A stretch of DNA of 64,000 nt, taken from Spisula solida. Taxonomy: Eukaryota > Mollusca > Bivalvia > Venerida > Mactridae. The translations under genes and the position numbers were made by a program. The stretch is taken from contig OX365953.1 of NCBI GenBank assembly GCA_947247005.1, positions 26,782,784 through 26,846,783 of the forward strand. Direction: 5' to 3'. Position 1 is the stretch's first letter; the number at the start of each line of letters is the position of its first letter. Shown in pieces: positions 13,001 to 24,948 of the stretch. Under the pieces are notes generated by a model, which was not told the DNA's origin, made no database searches, and worked only from the letters and a program-made list of their open reading frames with translations.

Positions 13001-16000
13001 ATGTTTTTATTGTATTATTTTGTTAATAACAAATCCATTATGTTTTATTTTGTTAGGATTTAAGCAATCTTCTTATTGTGTTATGTGACAATCATGTGAT
13101 CGTTGTCTGGTCAATGTTTGTCAACACAGATGATGTAATATAGTTCGTCGGAGATAACACTAGCCTTTGTTTACAAATATTTTTTTTTATATTCATTCTT
13201 GTTCAATCTTGTGCTTTACACTTTTAATGATATACTCTTTAAACCTTCACTGATAACTGGCAGCCAGTCGACTGTGCAGTGTTTATAATTTGCTTTGTTT
13301 GTTTATTGATAAGGTCCGAGTTATCCTGGCGAACTATAGATGATGTAATATTTAACTGTTAGCCATATTGAACATGCCTCTCCCTAAATAATACCTGCCC
13401 TGTTTTTAATCTATTTTTATTAATAACCTTTCTCACATCTTTTTATACTTTTAATTTCTTATCGTTATAACATTCTTTGTCAGTTTGACGCGTGTTAAGC
13501 CTAAGTCTTGGCTATCAGGAATATAGATAATTATAATCCATAAAACATATTCTTATAATTCGCAATTGTTTTTATACAGTCAGGTATTGATAAAACAATG
13601 CTGTTTGTTCCTAAGCCAAGCCGAGCATAGCCTTTATTTGCCAGCCAGCTTTCTGATGAAATATGCCAGGCATATGAGTGCAATCCACCCGTATTAGTAC
13701 CTGGGTTGCCAGATTAGACGACAAGCACTCTAACCACTGAGCTGCAGAGGCTAAATGTTGTTGTAACGAATATTTCAGTATATTGAATTGATAAGACATT
13801 TTAAGACATATCATAATTATGTCCCCATAGTGATTAAATGATTGTCAGCATATGATTTTTTCAGTACTGGTATTTAAACTATTATAATAATGTTATAATA
13901 ATTGGATGTTGTTATATCGAGACTCAACTGCGTATCATTAATATAGTACAGAGAATTTGACACGACTCTCGATCTTTTATTAGCATAATTTAACAGATGA
14001 TATATTGTCTATATTTATAATCCCGGTTGTATGTTTTCATAAAGGGGACTATCACAAAGACGCTCAAGGTGTAATTACATGTATTACAGTAACCAACAGG
14101 AATCTAAAGGATCAATATTGAACGATTTGCTCGTGGAAATTTATATATTCAAAGCAAGAACCTTGTAATGTATTCATGCGTAAAGGTCAGGATCATGTCA
14201 AATTTTCTGAGCTATACTTTTAACACAGTGATATCAGGAAAATATGACAATAAAGTAAAACCTCCTAATGACAGGGACACCTCCGGTCTGTATTGGAGTA
14301 TGGACAGTTGTCAAGTGTCAGACTGGACAGCAGCAGCTGCTGTTTGCAGGCCTTTAATCTATTTATTGGCAAACTCCCTTTGTTATATATAGACAGATCA
14401 GAACAGGGGGCACAAGCTTGATAAATACGGATCAATCAGGCATGTGGTCAAGTGATGCAACATACAATAATATTTATCACGGTATGATCGATTTGACCAA
14501 TGTCCTTTATACATCCATGAACAAATAAAACACATACACAAATATACTGATCTGCTGATATTTTACATTGAGTTTGTCCTCTGAAGGGAACTGAGACGTT
14601 TAGGCATTATATCATTTATATTTTATATTTAACAAAACACTTTCACTGTTTTAAATAGTGTGATAGCTGTTAACAATAGATTGTAAGCCTGTAATGCCAG
14701 TGTTGCAGTTGTGCACTTGCAGTACATAATGCTATTATCACAGTTATATTTACATAAAACACATTATTTTTATACCAAATTAAACCTTAATTTTGTCAAT
14801 ATAATATAATAGGTTGTTTTGCCATATGGCATACATCCCTGAAGGTTTGAATATGTTTTCGCAGACAATGATAGTTATTAATTCAAGGAATGTCGATTGA
14901 CAGCTGGTCCTTCCATTATGTAACAGATTTTATGGACTTTCTATTTGTTGTATGATAAATCTGGTTTCCTATTCGTTACTGCGCAGTTCTTGCAATGTAT
15001 TACTAATGTTATTGGATACATGCTGTTTCATTACGGACATTTTATTGTAAGTTTATAAATTTCTGCGTAGTGCCTGTTGTGTAATACTAATATTTCATTA
15101 ATATTGGATACTTGGCAGTTTCATTATGGACACAATTCTTGGCATGTACAATTCTGCACAGTGCTTGTTGCTTGGATCTTATACCAAATAAATATTATTA
15201 TCATTATTGTGTAATTGAGATTCTTCTTATTTTATTGGATGCTTGTAGTTTCATTCCTGACAATTCATTGTATGGGTAGGCTTGTTAATTGCTTACTGTG
15301 TATGTCAGGTGTTCAGTAAGAGAGGTTGTTTGGAAATACAGTTTGTTTGGAAATACATGTATTAGCTGAAAAATTATTTTGCATGAATATTTGGTCAATA
15401 TATTAAACAATCATGTTCTTGCAATAAATATACTTTGCTTTACCAATTCTCTTATTATAAATATAATTTGCTTTAACTACTCTGTCTTGAAATAATGGTA
15501 TCTGATGACTATAATATCATTCAAAGTTTTTTTTCATAAAGATACCAATGATGGAAACTAGCAATTTTTTAGTACTTATGCATTTTAACATGTCATAAAA
15601 ATATCATAATGACATTTGAGAAATCATTTTTTTAATTTTAAACAGTTTATTATGGTAAATTAGCCCAGAAATTAGGCAAACATAATTTCTGACAAATTAA
15701 CTTAATTATAGGTTGTTCTTTTTTGCGCAAGTTAATTATGTAAATTGTTCATGTAAAGGAAATACGTAATTATGTTAATATGTAATCAGCAAATTATACT
15801 TGCATAATACGGTACAATATTAAATGTACAATTGCACATCCTAATTGGCTCTTTCATTTTTTGCCTTGAGGGTTTAATAATTACTTTTTAAAATCGTTCT
15901 GTAACTGTCTGTCACAATGGTTGATAATTATGTAATGATAAAAATGTCCATTATTTGAAAGATGGTCAATTAATTTGGTTACCATGGCAACCATTTGTCA

Positions 16001-19000
16001 CAAATAGATCCTGTCATAGTACACAATGTATAAAGAGAGGTAGAGTGTGTGTGTGTGTGTATGACACCTTTTATTCGGATTTCATTTTTGGAGTATGATG
16101 AAACAGTTGTAGGGGATTGCATCATCACCTGACCGATCACCTGACCAGTCATGTGATCTCTATAGCTGTCATTCATTGGTTGTAAATAAATCTTATAGGT
16201 TAATTAGTGCATTTTGTAATTAAGGTATGTAATATATCAGCTGTCTCTTGTGTAACATGCAAGGTAACGTGACAATTTGGACACTTGGATACAAAATAAC
16301 TGAATAACTGCACATGGTTCGCAGTGTATGCATTGCAACATTAAGTGATTCAATCACAAAAATTATATACATGAGGTACTTGTGTGAATATGATTCATTA
16401 TATGCATATTAGTATTTGGAGTAACTTTACTGCATTTTATCGGTTAATGAATAATTACAGTATTTTAATACTTTTGGATAATTTATTTATATAATAGAAA
16501 AATATATACAGATATAATATACTGGTATAATTCATTAGATGCATTATAATTTTTTTGGCAGAAACTAATTTACTGCATTTTATCAGTTAATAAATATAGT
16601 AAAACAAGATTTTGGATATTTATAATAAATGCTTTTAAAACTTTCTGTAGGTTAATTGTTCAAATAATTTTTGTTTGGCACAAAATGTGAAAAATTTCTC
16701 GCTAGCGATTAATCTTTTCAAAAACTCGGTCACATATTGATTTTACAAGTTAGTGTGTAAAGTCAAAAGTTCAATGATTTATTGAATGTCAAAAGCTTAA
16801 AATTAACAGATTATGTAATATATCAGGGGGTATAATCTATAACGAATACCATAGTGTGCAATAAATAGTGGATAAATCCTGGGTCGTAAATCCAATCATT
16901 GTTACCCACTAGCTAATTGATAATCTTTTTATTGTATTTTTAATAAATGTAGTTTAAGAGATAAAGGTCACAAAAGTGGTAAAAAATAATTCTTTGATAT
17001 AATTTTCAGCATATTTACAGTGAAGGACACTAAGAGTGGATTTAAGGATAACTGGGTGAGGGAAAGAACCTAGTACAGTAACTATAGTACTCAAGCAGTG
17101 TTAGAATATTGTGGTTCTTCTATACAAGATATAATTATATTTTTGACTTTGAGACAGTGTTCACAATGGCTACTGCTAGATTTTCTATACGCTTATAGCA
17201 GTATGGGCTTGCAGTGGTTAGCACTTATGAGGAGTATGCTAATTTTCGTGACAGACAAAAATGTGAAAAAATTACAAGTGAATATCATACCGATAACAAC
17301 GTAATAATTAACAGTTTTTGTGACATAGAAACGCTTCTGTTGACCGCAAGGAGTCCTGACAGATATTTAAGAAAATTAGCACATTTGAACATTTTTTCTG
17401 AAAATGGATCCTTCCGACGAGTTTGTGCTGATTGACAGTTATAAAGGTACTGTGTATACGATGGAACAAAGCAGGAAATCAATGGAGATAGAGATGTACC
17501 GGTTGATACATGGTAAGATATTCTGAGAATTTAATTTTGTTCTATTAATTGGTATGTGAGTCAGGAACTTGATGGTAAGGTAAGGTGAGGGTACTGGTAG
17601 TACAGGATCGGCTTGTTGTTGAACCAACTGGTGTTGTCAGGAAGGTAATAATGTATCTATTGGTCACATTTTATTTCTTATGTTGTTTTGGCAGTTATTC
17701 AGACACCAAATTATCATCCTTTGAACTCAGGTAAGTCTTTAATGAGTCTGGATGACTTCTATATATAATTTATAACCAGCGGACTGAGTATACATTTCAA
17801 TTGTTAATTTGTATACATGTAATTATATTTTAAATATTTTTTTGATGTAAAACAGTTTCAACTAGATTTTTACTTAATTTAAATTTAAAAAATACACCCA
17901 TTCAGACTCCACAAGTTGGACAAGTAGCTAATTGCACTCACATGGTTGTGGTCTTGGGGAACTCAAATGACTAAGGTTCACTGTTGATTTCAACTCAGTT
18001 TTTTCTTGTATTGTTTGAGTGACGAAAAATACATATTTAAAAATTAAGAAACTATTGAAAAATATAAATAAAAGTTGAAGATGTGTAACTGTTTATAAGT
18101 TGAAAGTTCTATAAAAATGAATTAGTTGATATTTATATTGTATCATGGTTAAAAATGGTCAGTAATTGATTGTTGGTATGAAATGAAATATGTCTCAAAT
18201 AACTGATGACCTCGTGGATTATGTTTGCAGAGAGTGTTCCGGATGTACGTCCACGTAAGGATAGACAAGTGAGTAAAGAAACACAACAAGTGAAGGGAGA
18301 GTTGATGGAATTCTTGAAACGCTTCAAACGACAGATTGCTCAAGACTTTGTGAAGGTAATGCACTATTCTGGAACAAATATTTTCAGTTACCTATCAGAA
18401 TGTTGCACTGGTGCTTAATTATATAATCACCATAATATATACTGGGCGTCACTGAAAAGTTACCACTTATATATACCCCTGCATTTTGTATACGATATGA
18501 CCTATCGTTACAAAAGTTTTATAGTGTGTGCATTTAAATATTGTTAAATAGGATAGCTGTGACTACACAGTAAGGTCAAAACATAGTTGTGTTCGGCTTT
18601 TAACACAGTGCAACATGAATTTTAAAATATAAGAATCAATAGGGTGGTAACTTTTTAGTGACGCTGAGTATATCTCTGTCTGTTATGGCTTGCAGCTTGC
18701 ATTCATGAGCTCTTTACTTCCGCTCAATGACTGAGGAATACACTGCTCTCGAACTTCAAGAGCCTGAAGGCCTTGACATGTAATACATTACCCTATTGTT
18801 GTTAAGGTCAGTGGGATGAAGGTCAAGGTCACAATCATGGGGTCCTCCAATTACAACTAGTGAAATGATAGTTTATACATTGTTAGTTTAGATCTATATA
18901 CAGTAGAACCTGACCACATAAATTATATAATATGATCACCTCAAAATTAAGATCATGATTGTAGGTCCATTTTCACTGTTAGCTCTGTATGCTCATTATT

Positions 19001-22000
19001 AAATTTCAATATTAAGACTAACTCCATAATGAGACCAGTTTTAAGGGTCCCAAGGGTGGTTTTATTGAGGTTTTACTTTATTGTAGTTATTTAAGATTCA
19101 CGATATACAGGGTGTTAAAAGAAATTTATTCTAAAAATTTAAATCCATACTAAATTTATCTGAGCTATGTATGCAGTGAACAACTTTAATTTCTTACACT
19201 AATAGCTTCTTTTAATGCTCAAAAGACTAGAAGAATTGTAGAACCGTCTGGAATTTAACATGAAAATTTTACATTTTTCTGACATCAGAAAAATAAACTT
19301 TTGAAACTTTAACATTGAGAACAAACTTTTTTAACACCCTGTATATATTCTACTCACTATATATCTGACATATTGAACTAATATTACTAACAGTCTTTCG
19401 AACGAGACGTTAAGTGAGGTCCCGTGTATGATGATTTACATCGGCACGTAAAAGAACCGGAGACACTTCTGGAACTGCATGGGGCATCTTCTGTATCATG
19501 CAGTATCCCCCAAGAACTAAAGTGACTAACCTCTTCTGGGGGCCTCGCCCATATGGATTTCCGGTGGCGAGGATAAATAAAAAGCAAATAAATTACATAT
19601 TGAACAATGTTACAGGTAGTACAAGAGTTGGTAGACAAACTTTACGTGAATGTTGATGCACCTGTAGACGATCTAACAGACCTTGTACAGGAATTCTATA
19701 TCAAGCTGGGGAAACGTATGGATGTCAATCCTCTATATAAAGGTATTTATAATTCACATAATTATTAATTTACTAATATATAGGAGAGATCACCGTATTC
19801 ATATGCAAAATGCCCACCGGCTATCTATTGGATGAATGAACAATAAAAACATGCCATTCACCAATAGCTAGCTGGTGGTATGATAGCCTCTGTATACAAA
19901 CATGATCTTTCCTATAGTACATGATTCAAGTCTGAAGTTCATTTCTTGTAAGTGAGGCCACTGGCCCAAAATAAACATACAAAAAAGTAAACAGTACCAG
20001 TCCTGTATACTTGTCACATTAGCATTCATTAGTCTGTCGATAAATAAGACAACTTTAGTCTGGCATAAGTTCAGTATTTGTGCTGTTCTTGGTGACATCC
20101 TGTCTTAGAAGATAGGGTTATGTGTCAGTAGAACCCCTGATGTTAGTCAGGAAGACTTTTTGCTCGGGTAGGTAGGGAAGGGGAAACAAACATTATTTTA
20201 TTATCGGCCTCATATTAATTATATGTGTGTATATTATAGACGTAAGTCAGGAAGATGTGGACACAATGTTAGATTTTGCTGAGAAGTATGTAACAGTAAA
20301 GATGTACCAATCGTTGTTTTGTCCACCGAGTACAGACGATGAACAGAAGGATCTACAGATTCAGACGCAGATACGTAGTCTACACTGGGTTACAGCTGAA
20401 CAACTTGATACTATCATCAATGAACCAGATATTGAAATCAGAACTCTAGTTGACCAAGCTATAACAGGTACAGTTATCTCAATATGTACCAGAGGTCCTA
20501 CAATTCCGTAATAATCCGGATTTGCTGCACTAGAAAGAACTAACTTTCCTGCAGAAAATAAAAGTAATTTGGTGATTGACAAAGTTATGGTCATTTGAAA
20601 TTTTATCAGCTGAATTTTAACAATAGAATGATGTTTGAACTGAGTCTTGGTGTGGGAGTGTGTGCTAATGACACTCGAACCAGACTTCTGAATCGTTTTT
20701 AGGATTGGGCATTATGCCTCTGTAGAACCACTAATGTACAGATGTTTCATTAGAGACTGAATCTTAGGGGCCATTTAGATAATTTTCAATCAGAATTTCA
20801 AATTCAAGGGTCGCAAGGTTAGTCATAAAATAATGGGTAGTAAAAAGGGAGACAATTTGGTTAGAGCAGTTTTGAATTTGTTTGATTTTGGTCACACACT
20901 GTTTCAACACATCCCAGTAATATAGGCAGTGTGCAGGTGTGAATTATTTTGAATCAGATCAGTGAATGCTTACACAGGGTGGCCACAGACTCGGGAAACA
21001 GGGAAAATATCCAAAAAAATTCCCTGCAGGTTAAATCAGGGAATTTCAAAATTTGGAAAAAACAGAGAATTATCAGGGAATTTAACAAAAATTAGAGGAA
21101 ATAACGTCTACTTGTAGCTTCTCTTCATGACATTATTAAATTGATGTATTTCTCCAAACAGACTGTTATTAACATATAAATATTATTTATTATATGATAT
21201 GTATGAATAATGAGTTTAGTGGTGAAGGTATGGCTATAAGGGGAGGTTGGAGGCCATATTTTCAGCTGTATCCGAGTTGCGAGCACTGCCAACAATGAGG
21301 GAAAGTCACCTTTCAGTCAGGGAAAAATCAGAGAATTATCAGGGCAATCTTTCGTTTTCTGTGGCCACCCTGTAACAATGAATGAAGGACAAGCAGTGTG
21401 TGTCTGGCTTATCAAGGGGTATTAATTTTGCTGATTTATCTGGAATTTCGGATTTATCATTGCTGAAAAAGCAATGGTTTCTGACCAAAATAAAAGTTGT
21501 TTCATGAAAATATTTCAAGAAATGGCAAAGTTATGGTAAATTAAATTTGCTCGGAAGGATTTTCTTTGATACAAACTGAGTCAGTAATGGATCAATGCTA
21601 TTGAAGGCCTCTTGTTTGGCAAAAATTGTTGGCCGCATATGATTTTCCTGATCTTAAATTTGGCCCTGTTGACACCTATGCTAATCACTTACATGTATTA
21701 TTTTATAACTTTAAAATCTTAGAGTAATTGTATGTCTATGTATGATTTTCTATTCAAGTGGTTTTATTTTTTGCAGAGATTATTGAGGTGAATTCAAACA
21801 AAGCACCGCAGGACAAGCTGTCTTGTGTTGTACGATGTAGCAAACATATATTTGAAGTGATTCGTCAATCGAAGGAAGGGCCAGCTTGTGCAGACGACTT
21901 TCTACCAGCGTTGATATACATCGTACTAAAGGCTAATCCACCGTTACTACAATCTAACATACAGTTTATAAACAGATTCTCCTGTCCCGGACGTTTAATG

Positions 22001-23376
22001 AAAGGGGAAGCTGGATACTTCTTCACCAATCTTGTAAATATATTTATACATTTGTATATTATTATAAAGATGCCCCCCCCCATTTTGATGAGGGAACCAG
22101 AGTATGATATATTGCCTTGTACATGTAGGTCTTGTTTGTCTGTCTGTCTGTCAGTAGACCAAACATTTCTGCTTTATAACTCGAAAACGCTAGGACCTAG
22201 GATCCTCAAACTTTTATATGGATATTGGTCAGGAAAAGTGGGTGCCCTCTATTGATTTTGAGGTCAGTAGCAGGGCTGTAGAAATAAGCCTGAAGGCAGC
22301 CAACTTCACTCTGGCTATTTGAACATGCTTGTCGGTTACTTCTTGTCATTTTCATGTTTGAATGTAATTCCATATCAACTACCTACTTTTGAAGATTAAC
22401 TGGCTACATGAAAACATTTCTACACCCCAAGATACTGTTTTATCAAAGCACTTAGTAATACGGCAATCGTAAACTTACGATCAGATTTAAATTTGTTATG
22501 CTTCTGTAACAATAGAAATCTGTTGTAAATGGAACTGCAATACTGAATAAGATTCAGTTAATGAATTCAAAGAGGCCTTATTTGTACCTAATTTGCAGTT
22601 GTTAAAGAATTATAAACAATTCAAACTTGAACATAAGTTTACGATTTCCGTAAGTAGTTTGATAAAACAGTACCCTGCACTTTAATGAGAATGACTATCA
22701 ATACCTCAAGAACAGGTTGCATAGGTCTTCAAACATCATAGGGAGGGTGGTCACCATCTGTGAATGAAGATCGCTTCTATTGGTGGTCAGTAGGTTTAAG
22801 GTCAAGGTAACTTTTTTACTTTGAACATCAATGACTTATTTATTGCCGTACAGGGATGTATGCTTTGGCAGAAGTAGTAAAAAACTTTGTTTTGATTGGT
22901 AATGTGTGTTATTATTTCAGTGCTGTGCAGTACAGTTTATAGAGAACATTTCGGCCGACTCGCTCATGTTAACACAACACGAGTTTGATCGCTACATGTC
23001 TGGTGAGGCTGTACCACCACAGTCAGGCAACAAGTACATGTGTGAAGGCTTGCGATTGATGTATGATAACTTGAAGACGCTGTCAGAGCTTCGACAACGA
23101 CAGGAAAAGGTGATGGCGGAAGCGTTACAGCTACAACAGGACATGAAAGATTTTAAAGAAAATTTTAAACAAGAAGTTCAAAATGTGCTAGAGAGAACAC
23201 CACTTACAATAAAACCTAGAAAAATGAAAGTTGACTTAGATGACGACTCGGAAAGTCTAGACTTGTTACCATCTCCGCTGTTACCTCTGTCAGCTGATAA
23301 TGTTGCTATGGAAACAAGGAATGAATCTGAAGCAGACTGTACCATGGAAGAAGACAACTCCAGTCTTGTCACATGA
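7006..23376 (+). CDS. RABGEF1: RABGEF1 / Rabex-5, Rab5 guanine nucleotide exchange factor (8 coding exons)
   Basis: Coding exons: 7006-7181, 7576-7694, 17695-17730, 18231-18355, 19616-19742, 20240-20467, 21777-22033 and 22921-23376. All have GT/AG boundaries and matching phases, giving 507 residues (human is 491). The N-terminus has an A20-type zinc finger, C18-x3-C22-x11-C34-x2-C37, which binds ubiquitin in Rabex-5. The VPS9 catalytic domain lies at about residues 200-380. The four residues essential in human Rabex-5 (D313, P317, Y354, T357) are present with the same spacing as D310, P314, Y351 and T354, in [14 protein letters not shown] and GYFFTNL. A C-terminal heptad-like region (about 390-450, [17 protein letters not shown]) matches the Rabaptin-5-binding coiled coil. 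Known role: activates Rab5 on early endosomes, recruited with Rabaptin-5 and by ubiquitinated cargo. The acidic MIU ubiquitin-binding helix that follows the zinc finger in vertebrates is not seen. The tiny 36-nt exon is the least certain. The ATG at 7006 is the first in frame after the acceptor at 6996, so a 5' noncoding exon is expected upstream. Confidence 0.93.
7302..7495. mobile_element. MITE with CAGGGGTTCCA ends, 194 bp
   Basis: Starts CAGGGGTTCCACTAAC and ends GGAACCCCTG, an inverted pair. It fills about half of the first RABGEF1 coding intron (7182-7575). Related copies: 46395-46587 complete, 6800-6913 partial. Confidence 0.7.
7742..7877 (-). repeat. tRNA-derived SINE, family 1
   Basis: On the - strand: a head with ATAGCTCAATAGTTAACGCG (A box), a decayed B box, then 'atatgcctgccgtatttcag', 'cagaaagccgacagg' and a tail 'ggttatgcttggcatt'. 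It is colinear with copies at 13616-13751 (-) and 42086-42223 (+). Confidence 0.8.
8755..8870 (+). repeat. Dispersed repeat ('ttgattttgaggtcag' family)
   Basis: Contains 'ggatcctcatagtttatata', 'ggtgacctgtagatgaccgc' and 'tattgattttgaggtcagc', colinear with the copy at 22180-22265. Confidence 0.6.
8995..9263 (-). mobile_element. MITE family A copy 1 (TATAGCACAGAGAATTTGAC ends)
   Basis: Begins 'tatagcacagagaattggac' and ends 'gtgtcaaattctccagacta', an imperfect inverted pair. Internal landmarks are 'tgacctttatgtatgaatat', 'acaaggttcttt', 'ttagatttgtgttggtatta' and 'ttttgaaaacatacagctgg'. It lies in RABGEF1 intron 2. Confidence 0.8.
10420..11104. repeat. 32-bp minisatellite, about 20 copies
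   Basis: The unit is GTAGTTATTTCACTCTTTTC plus CAGTGCAGTATT, repeated head to tail; many units read CCAATGCAG. One unit is truncated near 10960 and the last units (11040-11100) are diverged. The array lies in the large RABGEF1 intron. On the sense strand each unit looks like a 3' splice site, a pyrimidine run followed by CAG. Confidence 0.92.
11105..13610. other. Intronic stretch, no supported feature
   Basis: AT-rich intron sequence of RABGEF1. Only short frames are present; no repeat unit, RNA gene or exon could be supported. Confidence 0.5.
13616..13751 (-). repeat. tRNA-derived SINE, family 1
   Basis: The - strand head is CTCTGCAGCTCAGTGGTTAG with the tail 'aaataaaggctatgctcggc'. It is colinear with the copies at 7742-7877 and 42086-42223. 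Confidence 0.8.
13942..14216 (+). mobile_element. MITE family A copy 2
   Basis: Starts 'tatagtacagagaatttgac' and ends 'catgtcaaattttctgagct'-ata, an inverted pair. The interior matches copies 1 and 3-5 ('gctcaaggtgtaatta', 'gaacgatttgctcg', 'aagaaccttgtaatgtattc'). Confidence 0.85.
14220..16990. other. Intronic stretch, no supported feature
   Basis: RABGEF1 intron. AT-rich, with weak local repeats (around 14990-15290) and a short TG microsatellite at about 16045-16060. No exon or RNA gene was recognised. Confidence 0.5.
17404..17512 (+). CDS. RABGEF1: Candidate alternative first coding exon of RABGEF1
   Basis: An ATG in a good context (aaaATGg) opens a 36-codon frame, [15 protein letters not shown] onward to MYRLIHG, ending at a GTAAGA donor in phase 1. 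That is the phase required by the following exon at 17695 or 18231. An in-frame TGA lies 16 bp upstream (17386-17388) with no AG acceptor in between, so this exon cannot be joined in frame to the zinc-finger exons. It would therefore start a 445-residue form that keeps the VPS9 domain and coiled coil but lacks the A20 finger. Splicing from 7694 directly to 17695 or 18231 is also in phase. Alternatively it is a chance open frame; no homology was recognised. Confidence 0.5.
18442..18668. mobile_element. MITE with CTGGGCGTCACTGAAAAG ends
   Basis: The left end (18442-18466) and right end (18644-18668, ending TTTTTAGTGACGCTGAG) are 25-bp imperfect inverted repeats. It is flanked by 'tata' on both sides and lies in the RABGEF1 intron 18356-19615. 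Confidence 0.8.
18901..19080. mobile_element. Pogo/Tigger-like MITE (CAGTAGAACC end)
   Basis: Starts CAGTAGAACCTGACCAC and ends with the inverted 'gaggttttact'. The interior reads 'taagactaactccataatga'. It resembles the element at 34555-34711. Classification rests on the terminal motif only. Confidence 0.6.
19108..19341. mobile_element. Tc1/mariner-type MITE (CAGGGTGTTAAAA ends, TA target)
   Basis: A 234-bp element whose ends CAGGGTGTTAAAAGAAATTT and (inverted) CAGGGTGTTAAAAAAGTTTG match. TA dinucleotides flank both sides (19106-19107 and 19342-19343), as expected for Tc1/mariner insertion. No transposase. Confidence 0.85.
19392..19590 (+). repeat. SINE family 2, 5'-truncated copy
   Basis: Colinear with 47754-47928: 'gtctttcgaacgagac', 'cggcacgtaaaagaaccgg', 'ggggcatcttctgtatcatg', 'aaagtgactaacctcttc', 'ggcgaggataaataaa'. 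The tRNA-like head is missing. It lies 26 bp upstream of the RABGEF1 exon at 19616. Confidence 0.85.
20974..21373. mobile_element. MITE with ACAGGGTGGCCACAGA ends, 400 bp
   Basis: Perfect 16-bp inverted ends at 20974-20989 and 21358-21373. The inner sequence also carries mirrored 'agggaatt' / 'gaattatcaggg' motifs. It lies in the RABGEF1 intron 20468-21776. Confidence 0.85.
21413..21680 (-). mobile_element. MITE family B (CAGGGGTGTCAAC ends), reverse copy
   Basis: Read on the - strand it matches 54514-54781: 'ggtgtcaacagggccaaat', 'atgcggccaacaatttttgc', 'aagaggccttcaatagc', 'aactttgccatttcttga' and 'tccgaaattccagataaatc'. Confidence 0.75.
22120..22265 (+). repeat. Dispersed repeat following the VPS9 exon
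   Basis: Contains 'tgtctgtctgtctgtcag' (a microsatellite), 'ctcgaaaacgctaggaccta' and 'ctattgattttgaggtcag'. Same family as 5941-6078. Confidence 0.55.
22269..22428. mobile_element. Probable MITE (GGGCTGTAGAAAT ends)
   Basis: Starts 'cagggctgtagaaat' and ends 'atttctacacccc', an imperfect 13-bp inverted pair. Abuts the element at 22433. Confidence 0.5.
22433..22672. mobile_element. MITE with TACTGTTTTATCAAA ends
   Basis: The left end 'tactgttttatcaaagcact' and the inverted right end 'tactgttttatcaaactact' pair, and the similarity continues inward for about 40 bp ('acggcaatcgtaaactta'). About 240 bp, in the last RABGEF1 intron. Confidence 0.8.
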
Positions 23377-24691
23377 TGAAATACAGTGGATATGTGAATG
23401 GGATTTAAATTTAAATCTGTTTGAATTAGTTCAACCGATGGACATATGGCGTAGTGCTGGATGGAAAGGTGTATCGTTACTGCTATACTTGCCACTATTG
23501 GTCAGTACTAGAAAACCGGTACTCAATACATGTATGTCACAGTGCAATATGATGGCTTTAAACTTAAATTGAAATATTGTATTGTTACTACTGTATGTCC
23601 TACATCGTGGGTTTGGGTGAGATTCTGTTTCAGTGAGTTGCTCAGTATTTGTTGGGAGTGGATTGTTTTACTACCATTATACCGTGGTTATTGGTGGATC
23701 ATGGTTATTAATTATTTATTAAAGATGCTTAGTTTATTGATTAATATAATTACATGTATTTACATTGCTCTAGTGCTTAGCAGATGAATTTGTTTATAAT
23801 TGGATTTTGACATTGTATGTATGCTTTTTTTTGTGCTACTAATATATTGTATTTGACACTGACTACACGTTGGCCGTACAACACTGACTCCATGGTTGCC
23901 ACATGACACTGACTACACTGTATGTTGGATGACATGAGTCTATTTTAATGTTATGCATAATAGCACTCTGGATAGACACTACTAATACATGAAATCCGGA
24001 ATTAGCAAGATTTAGGGTTTTTCTCTAATTTACATGCAGTACAAATAACGTTTACCTTAATCCTTTGCTAATGCTATATTTGTGATTTAAACAAACATCA
24101 CTCATTTAAATTGTTCATATTAAAAACATGGATAACTGTAAAAGTTGTTTGTATAGTTCGCTGGAGATATTGCCTGTCACTTTTAACTTGTCATCCATGA
24201 ATATCCATGGTTATCCGTTGTCCAATCAGAGTTGTTATTAAAACATTCTTACTGCACAAAAACGAAAACATACGGAGATTAATTAGTGACAGGTCAAAAG
24301 TATTCGACAATAACTCTAGACTTATCAATAAACAAACATGCATAATAAAAACACTGCATGGTCGACTGACAGCTTGTTATCGTGTAGATTTTTAAGAGTG
24401 TATCATTAAAAGTGAATATTCACAAGACTGAACCAAAATGAGCATCGAAAATGCATTTAATTTTTATGTGTAAACAAAGGCTAGTGTTATCCTCGGTGGA
24501 CTATACCTTAGGATAGTGCGAAATACCAGATTGCATTGCATTTTTGAGTAAATCTATTATATTTGTGGTTTGGTGTCCATGAAAGAAGTATCTACTATGT
24601 CTGCTATATGGAGAAGTGATTGCTTTCGTACTGCTATAAATCCTGATACAACATTCCATCATAGTATTTGTATGTTCATGTTTACTTCAAT

Positions 24692-24948
24692 TATAGCATG
24701 GAGAGTTCGACCTGATCTTGACCTTTACGCATGAGATATTACAAGGTTCTTGTGTTTAATGTATAAATTTCTGCGAGCAAATTGTTCAATATCAGTTATT
24801 TAGATTTGTGTTGGTATTACACATTGTGTGTCTTTTTGATGCATTACCGTTAATGAAAACATACAACTGGGATTAAAAAAATAGGCAATATATCAGCTGT
24901 TAAATTATGCTAATAGGTCAAGAATTGTGTCAAATTATCTGTACTATA
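24692..24948 (-). mobile_element. MITE family A copy 3
   Basis: Starts 'tatagcatggagagttcgac', ends 'gtcaaattatctgtacta'. The interior is colinear with copy 1. It lies downstream of RABGEF1. Confidence 0.8.

Noticed and set aside
17447..17460. Donor at TATAAAG|GTACTG inside the candidate first exon
   Set aside because: The frame stays open past it to a better GTAAGA donor at 17513; both are phase 1, so it remains only a weak alternative.
21758..22255. 165-aa uninterrupted frame
   Set aside because: Only 21777-22033 is the VPS9 exon; the remainder is intron and dispersed repeat after a GTAAAT donor.
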